From: Companilactobacillus huachuanensis
GTDB lineage: Bacteria > Bacillota > Bacilli > Lactobacillales > Lactobacillaceae
Direction: 5' to 3'
Length of the DNA: 64,000 bases
Assembly: GCF_005404815.1 (NCBI RefSeq)
Contig: NZ_BJDF01000015.1
Coordinates: 26,212-90,211, forward strand
Numbering within the stretch: the stretch's first letter is position 1; every line of letters begins with the position of its first letter. The notes under the pieces are model-generated. The model saw only the letters and a list, made by a program, of their open reading frames with translations. It was not told the origin of the DNA and made no database searches. Below are positions 26,890-35,330 of this stretch, in pieces. The translations under genes and the position numbers were made by a program.

Positions 26890-27711
26890 TTGAATATTTT
26901 ATATTGTGGGGATGCCAATATTAAAGATGGATTATTAATATCAATTCTTTCATTATTGAAAAATTCAAATAGTGAATTGCATGTGTATGTTCTGACGGCT
27001 CGAATAAAAACGCCTGAAAAAGTTTATCAACCAATCCCAAACCAAGCGATTGCCTATTTAGAAAAAATTATGAAAGAGAAGAATGTTAATAATTCCATTA
27101 TCAAAATTGACATTACCATTTTATTTGAAAGTAATGTACCTGAAGCTAATTTGAAGACTATTTTTACACCTTGTTGTATGTTGCGACTGTATGCCGACGA
27201 AGTTTCAGCATTACCAGATAAAATTTTGTATTTAGATACCGATGTTATTTGTCGAAAAAATTTTCGGGATTTCTATGATCAAGATTTGAGTAATTATGAA
27301 TTAGCAGGCGTTTTAGACCAATATGGCAAGTGGTTCTTTCACCGCAGCTTAATTCGTTTTGATTATTTGAATTCTGGGATTTTGCTATTAAATCTAAAAC
27401 TAATTAGAGAAACTGGTCTTTTTAAAAAATGTCGTAAAAGATGCCACTCAAAAAAAATGTTTATGCCAGATCAATCATCAATTAATAAGCTAGTGGTAAG
27501 TAAGATAAAGTGTCCTGCAAAATTTAATGAACAAGGAAAATTGAAAGTTGACACAATTTTTCAACACTTTACAACTAACATTAGATTCTTTCCTTGGATT
27601 CACACCTTGACAGTCAAACCATGGCAGGTTGAACAAATGCATCAGACTTTAGGATTACATGAATATGACCAGATATTAACAAAATATAAGAAAATAAAAA
27701 TCAACTTATGA
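26890..27711 (+). CDS. GT8-family glycosyltransferase (first)
   Basis: 273 aa, TTG start at 26890 with GAGGCAG ahead and 2 bases after the acyltransferase stop. GT8 hallmarks: MNILYCGDANIKDGLLISIL at the N-terminus, LPDKILYLDTDVICRKNF (DxD metal site), and FDYLNSGILLLNLKLIRETG. The C-terminal HxxGxxKPW is changed (FFPWIHTLTVKPWQ). It probably adds glucose or galactose to a lipid or glycan acceptor. Confidence 0.88.
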   Translation: MNILYCGDANIKDGLLISILSLLKNSNSELHVYVLTARIKTPEKVYQPIPNQAIAYLEKIMKEKNVNNSIIKIDITILFESNVPEANLKTIFTPCCMLRLYADEVSALPDKILYLDTDVICRKNFRDFYDQDLSNYELAGVLDQYGKWFFHRSLIRFDYLNSGILLLNLKLIRETGLFKKCRKRCHSKKMFMPDQSSINKLVVSKIKCPAKFNEQGKLKVDTIFQHFTTNIRFFPWIHTLTVKPWQVEQMHQTLGLHEYDQILTKYKKIKINL

Positions 27712-27724
27712 GGAGCTTATAATA

Positions 27725-28684
27725 ATGCTAAATAAGAAGAGAGAAATACCAATTTTTTATTCAATTAACGACGCATATGTTCCATATCTTTCAGTGTCAA
27801 TTGAATCAATCAGTGAACATGCTTCTGAAGAAAATGAATATTCGATAATCGTGTTATATCAGAATTTGACTGTAGATAATCGTGCAAAGTTGGCCAAAAT
27901 GAGTCAATCTAATGTCAAAGTTTCATTAGTTTCAATGGACGATAATTTGTCACAATTAATGGGCAACGAACATACTAAATTACGTGGTGACTACTTTACT
28001 TATACAATTTATTTTAGATTATTTATTGCTGAAATGTTTCCAAAATTAAATAAGGGAATTTATCTTGATGCCGATACCGTTGTTAATTGTGATATTGCCG
28101 AATTTTATGAACTTGATTTAGCTGGGAACCTGTTAGCTGCTGCTCCAGATACCTTTGCGGCAGATAATACTGAGAGTGTTGAATATGTGGAGAAGGCTTT
28201 GGGGATTCCAATTAGACAGTATTTTAATTCCGGAGTTTTATTGATGGATTTGGAAAGATTTCGTGAAGTCAAGTTTGCTGATAGATTCTTAAATTTTTTG
28301 AATACATACCAACTGGATGTTCTGGCTGCTGATCAAGACTATTTGAATTTGATGACATTGGGAAAGGTATTGATTTTAGGTCGGACCTGGAATACCACTC
28401 CAACAACTCAAAAAGTAAATGATATAAATCCTCACATTGTTCATTATTGCTTGTTTTATAAACCCTGGCATTATCGTGATGTTCAAAATCGGTCATATTT
28501 TTGGAAATATGCTCAAAAAAGCACTTACTATGAATTGTTGCAGTCAGAGTTGGCAGATTATTCCAAAGAGGATCGAGAAAATGATTTAAATAACCTACAT
28601 TTCTTATTAAATAAGGCTTTAGAGGTTGTTGCCAAGGGTGAAACGAAATCAAGGATTGAAGCCAGTCAGGATATGATTCAATGA
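27725..28684 (+). CDS. GT8-family glycosyltransferase (second)
   Basis: 319 aa. IPIFYSINDAYVPYLSVSIE begins the fold; FPKLNKGIYLDADTVVNCDI holds the DxD motif; IRQYFNSGVLLMDLERFRE and ADQDYLNLM follow; HYCLFYKPWHY is the C-terminal H...KPW motif. It is related to LPS galactosyl/glucosyltransferases of the WaaJ/RfaJ type and to lactic-acid-bacterial surface glycan enzymes. Its stop overlaps the start of the next acyltransferase (ATGA), so the four genes are translated as a unit. Confidence 0.9.
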   Translation: MLNKKREIPIFYSINDAYVPYLSVSIESISEHASEENEYSIIVLYQNLTVDNRAKLAKMSQSNVKVSLVSMDDNLSQLMGNEHTKLRGDYFTYTIYFRLFIAEMFPKLNKGIYLDADTVVNCDIAEFYELDLAGNLLAAAPDTFAADNTESVEYVEKALGIPIRQYFNSGVLLMDLERFREVKFADRFLNFLNTYQLDVLAADQDYLNLMTLGKVLILGRTWNTTPTTQKVNDINPHIVHYCLFYKPWHYRDVQNRSYFWKYAQKSTYYELLQSELADYSKEDRENDLNNLHFLLNKALEVVAKGETKSRIEASQDMIQ

Positions 28685-29532
28685 TTATTGGAAACTCAAA
28701 GGTAGCTGTTCGGGAAAATATTAAACAAGCAATTATCGATAGAGATTTTAATCGTAAGGTCGAAATTGAAGATCCTATTTTTTCGAGAGATGAGAGTGAG
28801 CGGATAATCCGAAAATATTTAAAGGATTTAGATAGTCCTTATTATCGGATAAATAACCTGTTATCAAGAGGTATTTCTAATTTCATGACTTTGATAATAA
28901 ATCGCCATACCGAAATTATTGGAATCGAAAATTTGAGGGGGATAGATACTGGGGCAATTATTACTAGCAATCACTTTAATCCGCTTGAAAATACTGCAAT
29001 TCGAACAATGACCAAGAAATCGGGTCATAAGCGGCTCTTTATCGTAAGTGAGGACACTAACCTGAGTATGAAAGGTATTATAGGATTTCTGATGAACTAT
29101 TATGATACCGTTCCAATTAGTGGAAATTTAAATTATATGGGTCATACGTTTCCAAAAATGATTCAAAAAATTTTGAAGCGAAAAGAGTGGATTTTGATTT
29201 ATCCGGAGCAAGAGATGTGGTTCAATTATCGAAAGCCCAGACCAGTAAAACGTGGAGCATACTACTATGCGGCTAAATTTAATGTGCCAATAATATCTTG
29301 TTTTGTGGAAATAGTTAATACTGGAAAAAAAGATAATAACGAATTTGATAAAACTAATTATATTGTGCACGTGCTGAAGCCTATTTACCCAAAGAGTGGC
29401 AATGTAAGAGACAGCAGTAGAAAAATGATGGCACAAGATTATCAACAAAAAAAGGCCGCATTTGAGGCAGCCTATTCCGAAAAATTGAACTATGATTTTG
29501 AAGCAAAGGATATTGTTGGATGGAGAAAGTAG
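28681..29532 (+). CDS. PlsC-like acyltransferase (second)
   Basis: 283 aa, start overlapping the GT8 stop. GAIITSNHFNPLENTAIRTM gives NHX4E instead of NHX4D, and WILIYPEQEMWFNYRKPRPV is the YPE block. The N-terminus (about 60 residues) is unlike typical PlsC. It shares the unusual YPExxxW motif with the first acyltransferase gene, implying a dedicated subfamily in this operon. Substrate unknown. No terminator is obvious before the structured repeat downstream. Confidence 0.8.
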   Translation: MIIGNSKVAVRENIKQAIIDRDFNRKVEIEDPIFSRDESERIIRKYLKDLDSPYYRINNLLSRGISNFMTLIINRHTEIIGIENLRGIDTGAIITSNHFNPLENTAIRTMTKKSGHKRLFIVSEDTNLSMKGIIGFLMNYYDTVPISGNLNYMGHTFPKMIQKILKRKEWILIYPEQEMWFNYRKPRPVKRGAYYYAAKFNVPIISCFVEIVNTGKKDNNEFDKTNYIVHVLKPIYPKSGNVRDSSRKMMAQDYQQKKAAFEAAYSEKLNYDFEAKDIVGWRK

Positions 29533-29693
29533 TTTTGAATTTATATGTGGTAATTGTTAATAGTTGGCTTTGAGATTGTCAAATCCTTGAGAAATTTATA
29601 TATTTAGATTTTTGAATTACTACTAATACTCGAATAAACGTTAATAATTTATTTTTAAAATTTTATTTAATTTAATAAATCTTTATGCACAGA

Positions 29694-30015
29694 GTAAAGG
29701 TTGAAAGGTGAAAAACTAATATAACTATTGTTGTTACAGGCATAGAACAAATTTATTTAAATGAACAAAGGTTTTCATTTTATTTGTTCCTGCCATGAAA
29801 AAATAAACTAGTTGGAAGAGATGAGAGTATTCATTTGCAGCTAACGTGGCGTTATTGCTTCAGCAATTACACCACCGGGCGTGTTGAAGACTCGCGGGTT
29901 TTGCGAGGCTTCAACCGAGGTTCGAGACCGTTTCCCAGGCTCGGGCCGTTCCGCGCAGCAATTGAATACTCTCAGCTCTGGAAACGGCATACTTACCTAA
30001 ACTTTCAATATTTAG
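29694..30015 (+). mobile_element. Structured repeat, copy 7, within a 322-bp unit (type 1 ends)
   Basis: The unit runs from GTAAAGGTTGAAAG (29694) to the decayed end CTTTCAATATTTAG (30015). The core 29808-29990 has hairpins GTGGCGTTATTGCT/AGCAATTACACCAC and GAAGACTCGCG/CGAGGCTTC, and a third, GGTTCGAG/CTCGGGCC. Its CGGCAT end faces the merR gene, in the sense direction. The left flank matches, in reverse, the right flanks of copies 2, 14 and 15 (TGTTACAGGCATAGA). Confidence 0.85.
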
Positions 30016-30094
30016 TTATTTTAAAAAAGTACAAAAATACTGTTAGTAAAGGTATACTAGTACTAATATTTTTAAAGAAAAGAGGGGGACCAAT

Positions 30095-30532
30095 ATGGCT
30101 TATTCAATTGGAGAAGTTGCTGAGAAAACCGGTCTTTCCAGTTACACGTTACGTTATTATGATAAAGAGGGCTTGATGCCATTTGTACATCGTGGAAATG
30201 GAGGTCGTCGAGAGTTTACAGAAGACGATATGGATTTTGTTGATTTAATTTCCTGTTTGAAAGAGACAGGGATGTCACTAAAGGAAATCAAAGAATTCAT
30301 CAATATGTCAATGGAAGGAAATAATACCCTAGAGGCGCGATTGGCAATGTTTAAACGTCAACGTGATGAGGTAATGAAACAAATCGAGCAGTCACAAAGA
30401 TATCTAGAAAAATTGGATCATAAAGTTAAGTATTTTGAGGCTGCTTGCAGTAATGGATCAGAAGAAGGTTTGGAAGATTTTTGTGATACTTTGGAAGCTG
30501 CTTCAAAAGCCAGTCAATCTATGAATAACTAA
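30095..30532 (+). CDS. MerR-family transcriptional regulator
   Basis: 145 aa with GAGGGGG just before ATG 30095. The N-terminal winged HTH is AYSIGEVAEKTGLSSYTLRY followed by YDKEGLMPFVHRGNGGRREF; a long dimerisation helix and a C-terminal tail with two Cys (AACSNGSE, DFCDTLE) follow. The Cys arrangement does not match a known metal site. No target gene is adjacent on this strand; it stands alone, ending at a terminator. Related lactobacillus regulators of this size respond to aldehyde or acid stress, but that is family knowledge, not shown here. Confidence 0.92.
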   Translation: MAYSIGEVAEKTGLSSYTLRYYDKEGLMPFVHRGNGGRREFTEDDMDFVDLISCLKETGMSLKEIKEFINMSMEGNNTLEARLAMFKRQRDEVMKQIEQSQRYLEKLDHKVKYFEAACSNGSEEGLEDFCDTLEAASKASQSMNN

Positions 30533-30630
30533 ATATTTGTATCCGGGCTTTTCTCTGGAATTTGTGTTTTTTTCATGTTAAGATTTGGCGTAATCAAAAT
30601 TCTGATTACTGCTTTCCCCCCAGAGAGCAT

Positions 30631-30662
30631 AAAGGCCCCAGTCAATTGACTGAGGCCTTTTT
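30631..30662. terminator. Bidirectional terminator after merR
   Basis: AAAGGCC..CAGTCA pairs with TGACTG..GGCCTTT, with a T run on the plus side. It also serves the converging small gene. Confidence 0.9.
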
Positions 30663-30671
30663 ATTTTGAAA

Positions 30672-30953
30672 TTAATCTCTGGTAATACTTAAAATAGCGG
30701 TAGTTTTCAAAGAGTTTTTATTATCTTTACCAATTGTCAACCAATCAGCAGCACTGATCAGACCTTCCAATTTGTTCTCTTCGTCTTCTTCAGTAATCTT
30801 GCCGTCTTCAAAACCACCCTTAAAAATACAATCTAGGTAATAATGGTCAGCATTACTTGCCATCATTGATGATTGATACTTCCAAGCAATAATATATGTT
30901 TCTTCAGTGATGTGAATACTGCGACCATTCATCAAGTTGATATTCAAAGCCAT
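30672..30953 (-). CDS. Small hypothetical protein
   Basis: 93 aa with a strong AGGAGG at 7 bases before the ATG ending at 30953, so it is a real gene. The protein is acidic and soluble (ALNINLMNGRSIHITEETYI at the start, FEDGKITEEDEENKLEGLIS mid-chain). No known domain is recognised. It stands alone between merR and the polysaccharide cluster. Confidence 0.75.
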   Translation of the reverse strand: MALNINLMNGRSIHITEETYIIAWKYQSSMMASNADHYYLDCIFKGGFEDGKITEEDEENKLEGLISAADWLTIGKDNKNSLKTTAILSITRD

Positions 30954-31155
30954 GTTACCGCCTCCTATACATTAATTATAACAAAAATTATTTTTTCTAA
31001 GAGATGTTTTTTTAGTAAGCCTATTAAAAAGAGGAACTAGCACAAGGTAATATTGAGAAGTTGTTGCATTTGATTTAGATAAATCGGACAATTGTTGGTG
31101 AGAGTATAATATAATTTATAAATGAATGAACATCTATTATTGAGGGGTTCAAAAA

Positions 31156-32280
31156 ATGAAAAAGAAATTATGGTTAATGTTGATTTTTTCTCTTTTATTA
31201 TTTGTTTCTGGTTGTCACAAAGAAGTGAAAGTAGTATTACCGGAAAACAAGAACAGCGATTTTATTGTGTCAAATAAGTACGGAAATTATAATAGCCAAC
31301 AAAAATTATTATTCAAATTTGTTGATGACAAAATGGTCACTAATAAGGGGATTTATACTAACTATTTAAATATCAAAAGTACGAATCAAAATAATGCGGT
31401 TGGGCATGAAATGTTATCTGAATCGTCTGGCTTTTGGTTAGAATATTTAATTTATGAACATAAGTATAAACAATTTCGTGAATTTTACAGGATCACGAAG
31501 AAAACTTTTGATCAAGGTAGCCAGTTTAGCTATCGATATGATCCTAGCAATAATAAAAAAGCAGATGTAAACGCAACGTTAGATGATTTAAGAATTATTC
31601 GAGCGTTACAAATGTACTATGAGGCTACAGGTAATAGTAAATATCGTTATGAGGCGGCAAAACGATTTACGATGCTGAAAAGCAATGTCATGGTAAAGGG
31701 AAGAATTTCTGATTTTTATGACATAAAGGCAAAGAAGGCCAGTACTGATAGTTCGCTTGCTTATTATGATTTATTGACTTTGAAATATTTTGAATCTGAT
31801 ACTAAACAGCAACGGAAATATTATAATAACCAAGTTAAAATGGTACAGCGAGGTTATCTTGGTGACGCCTTCCCTCTTTACGCATCCAGTTATTCATGGC
31901 ATTCTGGGGCATATAGTGACAACAACTTAAACACCTCTGAGGCGCTTGAAACGGTTTTACATTTGTCAGAGGTTGGTAAAGTTAAAAAGGTGACTTTAAA
32001 TTGGTTGGCTCAACAAGTTAAGACACACAAACTTTATAACGAGTATTCGATTAATGGTGCAGTTACAAATAAAAATCAGTCATCTGGTAGTTATGCGTTG
32101 GCTGCTATGATTTTTGCCAAGAATCATGATGAAAAGATGTACCGTTATACGATGAAATTAATGTGGAATTCACAAGTTACCGATAAGAATTCGCCAATTT
32201 ATGGTGCATTAGGAGTTAAAAAACAAAAACAGGCCTACTCATTTAATAATTTGTTAGGCCTGATCTCATCAAAATATTAA
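31156..32280 (+). CDS. GH8-family glycoside hydrolase lipoprotein
   Basis: 374 aa, ribosome site GAGGGG. The lipoprotein signal peptide (LMLIFSLLLFVSGC) has its lipobox Cys at residue 19-20, so the enzyme is probably tethered outside the membrane. GH8 features: EMLSESSGFWLEYLIYEHKY (Glu of the SEGxGYG-type acid motif) and KADVNATLDDLRIIRALQMY (the NATxxDL block with the catalytic Asp region). BcsZ-like hydrolases of this family accompany cellulose-type synthases and trim the polymer. First gene of the exopolysaccharide cluster; a TATAAT -10 lies at 31105-31110. Confidence 0.88.
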   Translation: MKKKLWLMLIFSLLLFVSGCHKEVKVVLPENKNSDFIVSNKYGNYNSQQKLLFKFVDDKMVTNKGIYTNYLNIKSTNQNNAVGHEMLSESSGFWLEYLIYEHKYKQFREFYRITKKTFDQGSQFSYRYDPSNNKKADVNATLDDLRIIRALQMYYEATGNSKYRYEAAKRFTMLKSNVMVKGRISDFYDIKAKKASTDSSLAYYDLLTLKYFESDTKQQRKYYNNQVKMVQRGYLGDAFPLYASSYSWHSGAYSDNNLNTSEALETVLHLSEVGKVKKVTLNWLAQQVKTHKLYNEYSINGAVTNKNQSSGSYALAAMIFAKNHDEKMYRYTMKLMWNSQVTDKNSPIYGALGVKKQKQAYSFNNLLGLISSKY

Positions 32281-32291
32281 GGAAATAAGAT

Positions 32292-33785
32292 TTGAGTAAA
32301 TACATGAGGATTGGTTTTAATAAATTTAAAAAATATATTTCTCCCGCAATGATGGCTATGATCTTGGCAGCAATTATCAGTGGAATTTTATTATTTATTT
32401 CACCAATACATGGGTTAGCCGATAATGGCGATTTTTATCGAGCCATGAATAGTAATGGTGTTTATCGATTGCCAACGCATTACAGTCAATCATTAGATTA
32501 CGTTATTCCTAAATTTGGGATTTATCAATATTATAATGAAAATACAGCGGCTGTTTTTACATCACAGGCGATGATTGTTAAGTTTGCTGTTTTTTTAAAT
32601 AAAGTCTTTTATAGTAAAACGATTTTTGACATACGGTTTTTGGCAATTATTTATTATGTTTTCTTTTTAGGAGCGATTTATTTACTTACCAAATCCTTAG
32701 TTTTTCCATATCGAAGAATTAGAAGTTATGTTGTAGCACTTTTAGTAGTATTTATTTTTGCGGATTCGTCCTTTACCTTGTATTTCAACTCGTTTTTTGC
32801 AGAGCCAGGGATGTATATTGTGATGCTGTATTCTTTCGCGTCAATATTAGCTATCTCTCGAGATTGTTTTAAGAAACGATGGCCAATGATATTATTGTTT
32901 TTCGCTAGTACGATATTTTTGTTAACGGTTAAACAACAAAATGCTCCTTTGGCACTGACATTTACAGTTGTTGCTGTTGGTTTAATGTTTCTTCCCAATT
33001 TTAAAGCGCGTAGGTTTGCAATTTTTGGTGGAATCATAGCGTTATTGTTTGCAGGAGCCTTTACATATAGCAAAATCAATTCTGAGTTTAATGACGTAAA
33101 TCAGTATCAGTCTTTTACTCATGGTGTCTTGATGGAAACTGGTGATCCTGATAAGCAGCTTTCAAAGGCTGGTGTAAGTTCACAATATTCACTAATGCGT
33201 ATGCAAGAATATTATCCTAGAACATACGATACGGTCCAACCCGGTAGTAAATACGTTGAGAAACATTTAATCGCGAAAACCGGTATGGGTTGGTTAATAA
33301 AGTATTATTTACAAAATCCCAAGCAGTTTGTGCGCTTATTAGACGTATCTACGAAAGATATCATGGTTACTCAAGTAAAAGCAGTTGGTAACTTTACTAG
33401 AAATTCTGGACATAAACCACAAGAGCATACAAAATATTTTGTACTTTTTAGTACGTATGCAGGAACATTCTTTCCAAATAAATATGGCTTTATTTGTTTA
33501 TATGTTTTTGGATACACGATTGTTTATGCAATCAGCTGTTTCTTAGATTTTCGTGCGAAACGTTATCAAGGTGTAGTTAGGTTCCTCTTGGTATTTGGAA
33601 TGATGACAATAATAGTTTTTATTCCGATTATCTCGGTTTTGGCTGCTGGTGAAGCTGATTTAGCAAAGCATCAATTCATTGTTCCAATCACATTGGATTT
33701 AACATTTATCCTCTTTATAAGCGACATTTTGCATCATCGTTTATGGAATACGAAAGTTGCAGATGGTGATAATGATGAAAAATAG
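32292..33785 (+). CDS. Polytopic membrane protein, GT-C-like
   Basis: 497 aa, TTG start behind AAGGAAATAAG, with an in-frame ATG four codons later. About ten membrane helices. The first outer loop contains GLADNGDFYRAMNSNGVYRL, an acidic motif placed like the catalytic loop of GT-C glycosyltransferases. It lies between the GH8 and DUF2334-like genes and overlaps the latter. In related Gram-positive exopolysaccharide operons a membrane protein of this sort is thought to decorate or export the polymer; its exact role is unknown. Confidence 0.75.
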   Translation: MSKYMRIGFNKFKKYISPAMMAMILAAIISGILLFISPIHGLADNGDFYRAMNSNGVYRLPTHYSQSLDYVIPKFGIYQYYNENTAAVFTSQAMIVKFAVFLNKVFYSKTIFDIRFLAIIYYVFFLGAIYLLTKSLVFPYRRIRSYVVALLVVFIFADSSFTLYFNSFFAEPGMYIVMLYSFASILAISRDCFKKRWPMILLFFASTIFLLTVKQQNAPLALTFTVVAVGLMFLPNFKARRFAIFGGIIALLFAGAFTYSKINSEFNDVNQYQSFTHGVLMETGDPDKQLSKAGVSSQYSLMRMQEYYPRTYDTVQPGSKYVEKHLIAKTGMGWLIKYYLQNPKQFVRLLDVSTKDIMVTQVKAVGNFTRNSGHKPQEHTKYFVLFSTYAGTFFPNKYGFICLYVFGYTIVYAISCFLDFRAKRYQGVVRFLLVFGMMTIIVFIPIISVLAAGEADLAKHQFIVPITLDLTFILFISDILHHRLWNTKVADGDNDEK

Positions 33786-35319
33786 ACTTTTAACATATAT
33801 TTTGATAATTGGTATTTTATTTTCCAGTTTATTGTCAATGCCGACAAATAGGGTTAAGGCTGCAACGCAGGAACGGGTCTTACTAGTATATGATTCTGAA
33901 AATGATGTGGAACAATCGGGAAAACAAATTGATGCTTTACAGCGAATTTTAACCAGTTTAAATTTACCAGTAAAAACAATTTCGCAAAATAATTATAAAT
34001 CTGGGATGTTAAAAAATTATTCAGGCGTTATAACGATGATTAATTGGCGTCAGGTGGGATTGACTAATAAGGTATTTATTCATGACCGAGAAAAGTTTAG
34101 CGGTATTAGATTACATATTGGGGACAATTTAACCGCTAATGAGGCAGCACAGTTGGGAGGACATGCTAGAAGAATATACCAGCAACAATTCATCTTGAAA
34201 ATTAATCAAGATGAACAGTTATTGCCATTTAGCGAGACAATAACCGTATTGGATGGTTTATCAAATCAAGTCCAAAAAGTTGGAATCTTGGCAACTCAGG
34301 AAAAAAATCAAAAAAGCTATCCGTATGGAATCATCAATGGTCAGAATGGATATTTGCCATACTTCAATTCCGGTGGATTGAGTTCATTAGCAGCTAGTCA
34401 GATGATTGCCAAATTATTTGGCAAAAATGATACATATCAACCGATGCTAACTATAACCAATGTGACACCGTATAGTGATTTGAAAATATTAGATGCTTTA
34501 AGTTTGTATTGTTATCAAAAAGAAATTCCTTTTGCAATCAGTGCCAGTTCTGTAAGTGATAATACGCAAATGAAGGCATTTACCCGTTACACAACAGTTT
34601 TAAACAGTATTGAAAACCGTGGGGGAGTGATTTTCGCTCAAATGCCAATCGTAGGGGCGCCCCCAATTAGCAGTGGATCGGAGTTAAGTCAAATTGTATC
34701 CAGTTATATGGTTAGTTTGGCTCGAGAGAATGTGTATCCGATTGGGATAAGTTCTTTTGGTTATTGGAATCAGGATGAAATTTTGCGAGATAATGCTCTT
34801 AAAAAGGCAAATAATTTAATCTTATTGCCTAATGAGAAAGTTGTTTATGTTAAACAGGATAACAATGCTTTGAGTACCAAAAAAAGTTTCTACGCGATGT
34901 CGGTCTCATCTTTGAACAAGGTTAAAAAAAGTTATGATATGTCTTTTTCAATGCCGACTGCACTTACGGTGTCACTGCCTGATTCTAAAGTTGGAATGCA
35001 TGATTTAGAGCAAGAAATCAATGGTTTACAGCTTAATTGGTTTGATCCAGTTAATCTAAATACGACGGTGAAAACCGGTACTTCATTGATGCGTTATCGT
35101 AACGGTGATTATTACATGAATGGTAAAAAAGAAGATATTCAGAATACCCAAAATACTAATAATATTCCTATTTTTGCGACAAAACAGGAGCCACTATTTA
35201 GCAATTTCTTTCATCTTCAAGGCAATATCTTAATGGGTTTCTTTATTATTGTGTTACTGATTTTAATTATATTTACATTATTAGGACGAAAAATTTATAA
35301 AAATATGTTTAAACGATAG
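33772..35319 (+). CDS. Secreted/membrane-anchored DUF2334-like protein
   Basis: About 515 aa from ATG 33772 with GGTGAT ahead, overlapping the previous stop. It has a signal peptide (LLTYILIIGILFSSLLSMP), a region ERVLLVYDSENDVEQSGKQ and GVITMINWRQVG resembling a glutamine-amidotransferase-like or N-terminal DUF2334 part, and a middle part (ILDALSLYCYQKEIPFAISA) typical of polysaccharide-deacetylase-like TIM barrels. A C-terminal membrane helix (residues about 480-505) follows. Catalytic metal ligands are not obvious. It probably modifies the exported glycan outside the cell. Confidence 0.75.
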   Translation: MMKNRLLTYILIIGILFSSLLSMPTNRVKAATQERVLLVYDSENDVEQSGKQIDALQRILTSLNLPVKTISQNNYKSGMLKNYSGVITMINWRQVGLTNKVFIHDREKFSGIRLHIGDNLTANEAAQLGGHARRIYQQQFILKINQDEQLLPFSETITVLDGLSNQVQKVGILATQEKNQKSYPYGIINGQNGYLPYFNSGGLSSLAASQMIAKLFGKNDTYQPMLTITNVTPYSDLKILDALSLYCYQKEIPFAISASSVSDNTQMKAFTRYTTVLNSIENRGGVIFAQMPIVGAPPISSGSELSQIVSSYMVSLARENVYPIGISSFGYWNQDEILRDNALKKANNLILLPNEKVVYVKQDNNALSTKKSFYAMSVSSLNKVKKSYDMSFSMPTALTVSLPDSKVGMHDLEQEINGLQLNWFDPVNLNTTVKTGTSLMRYRNGDYYMNGKKEDIQNTQNTNNIPIFATKQEPLFSNFFHLQGNILMGFFIIVLLILIIFTLLGRKIYKNMFKR

Positions 35320-35330
35320 GAGGTGTAAGT

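Noticed and set aside
30672..30953. Toxin-antitoxin pairing of the 93-aa protein with merR
   Set aside because: The genes are convergent, separated by a terminator, and neither resembles a toxin; no partner ORF is found.
33757..33775. Earlier start for the DUF2334-like protein at 33757
   Set aside because: ATG 33772 has the better spaced GGTGAT and gives a normal signal peptide; the extra residues add nothing recognisable.
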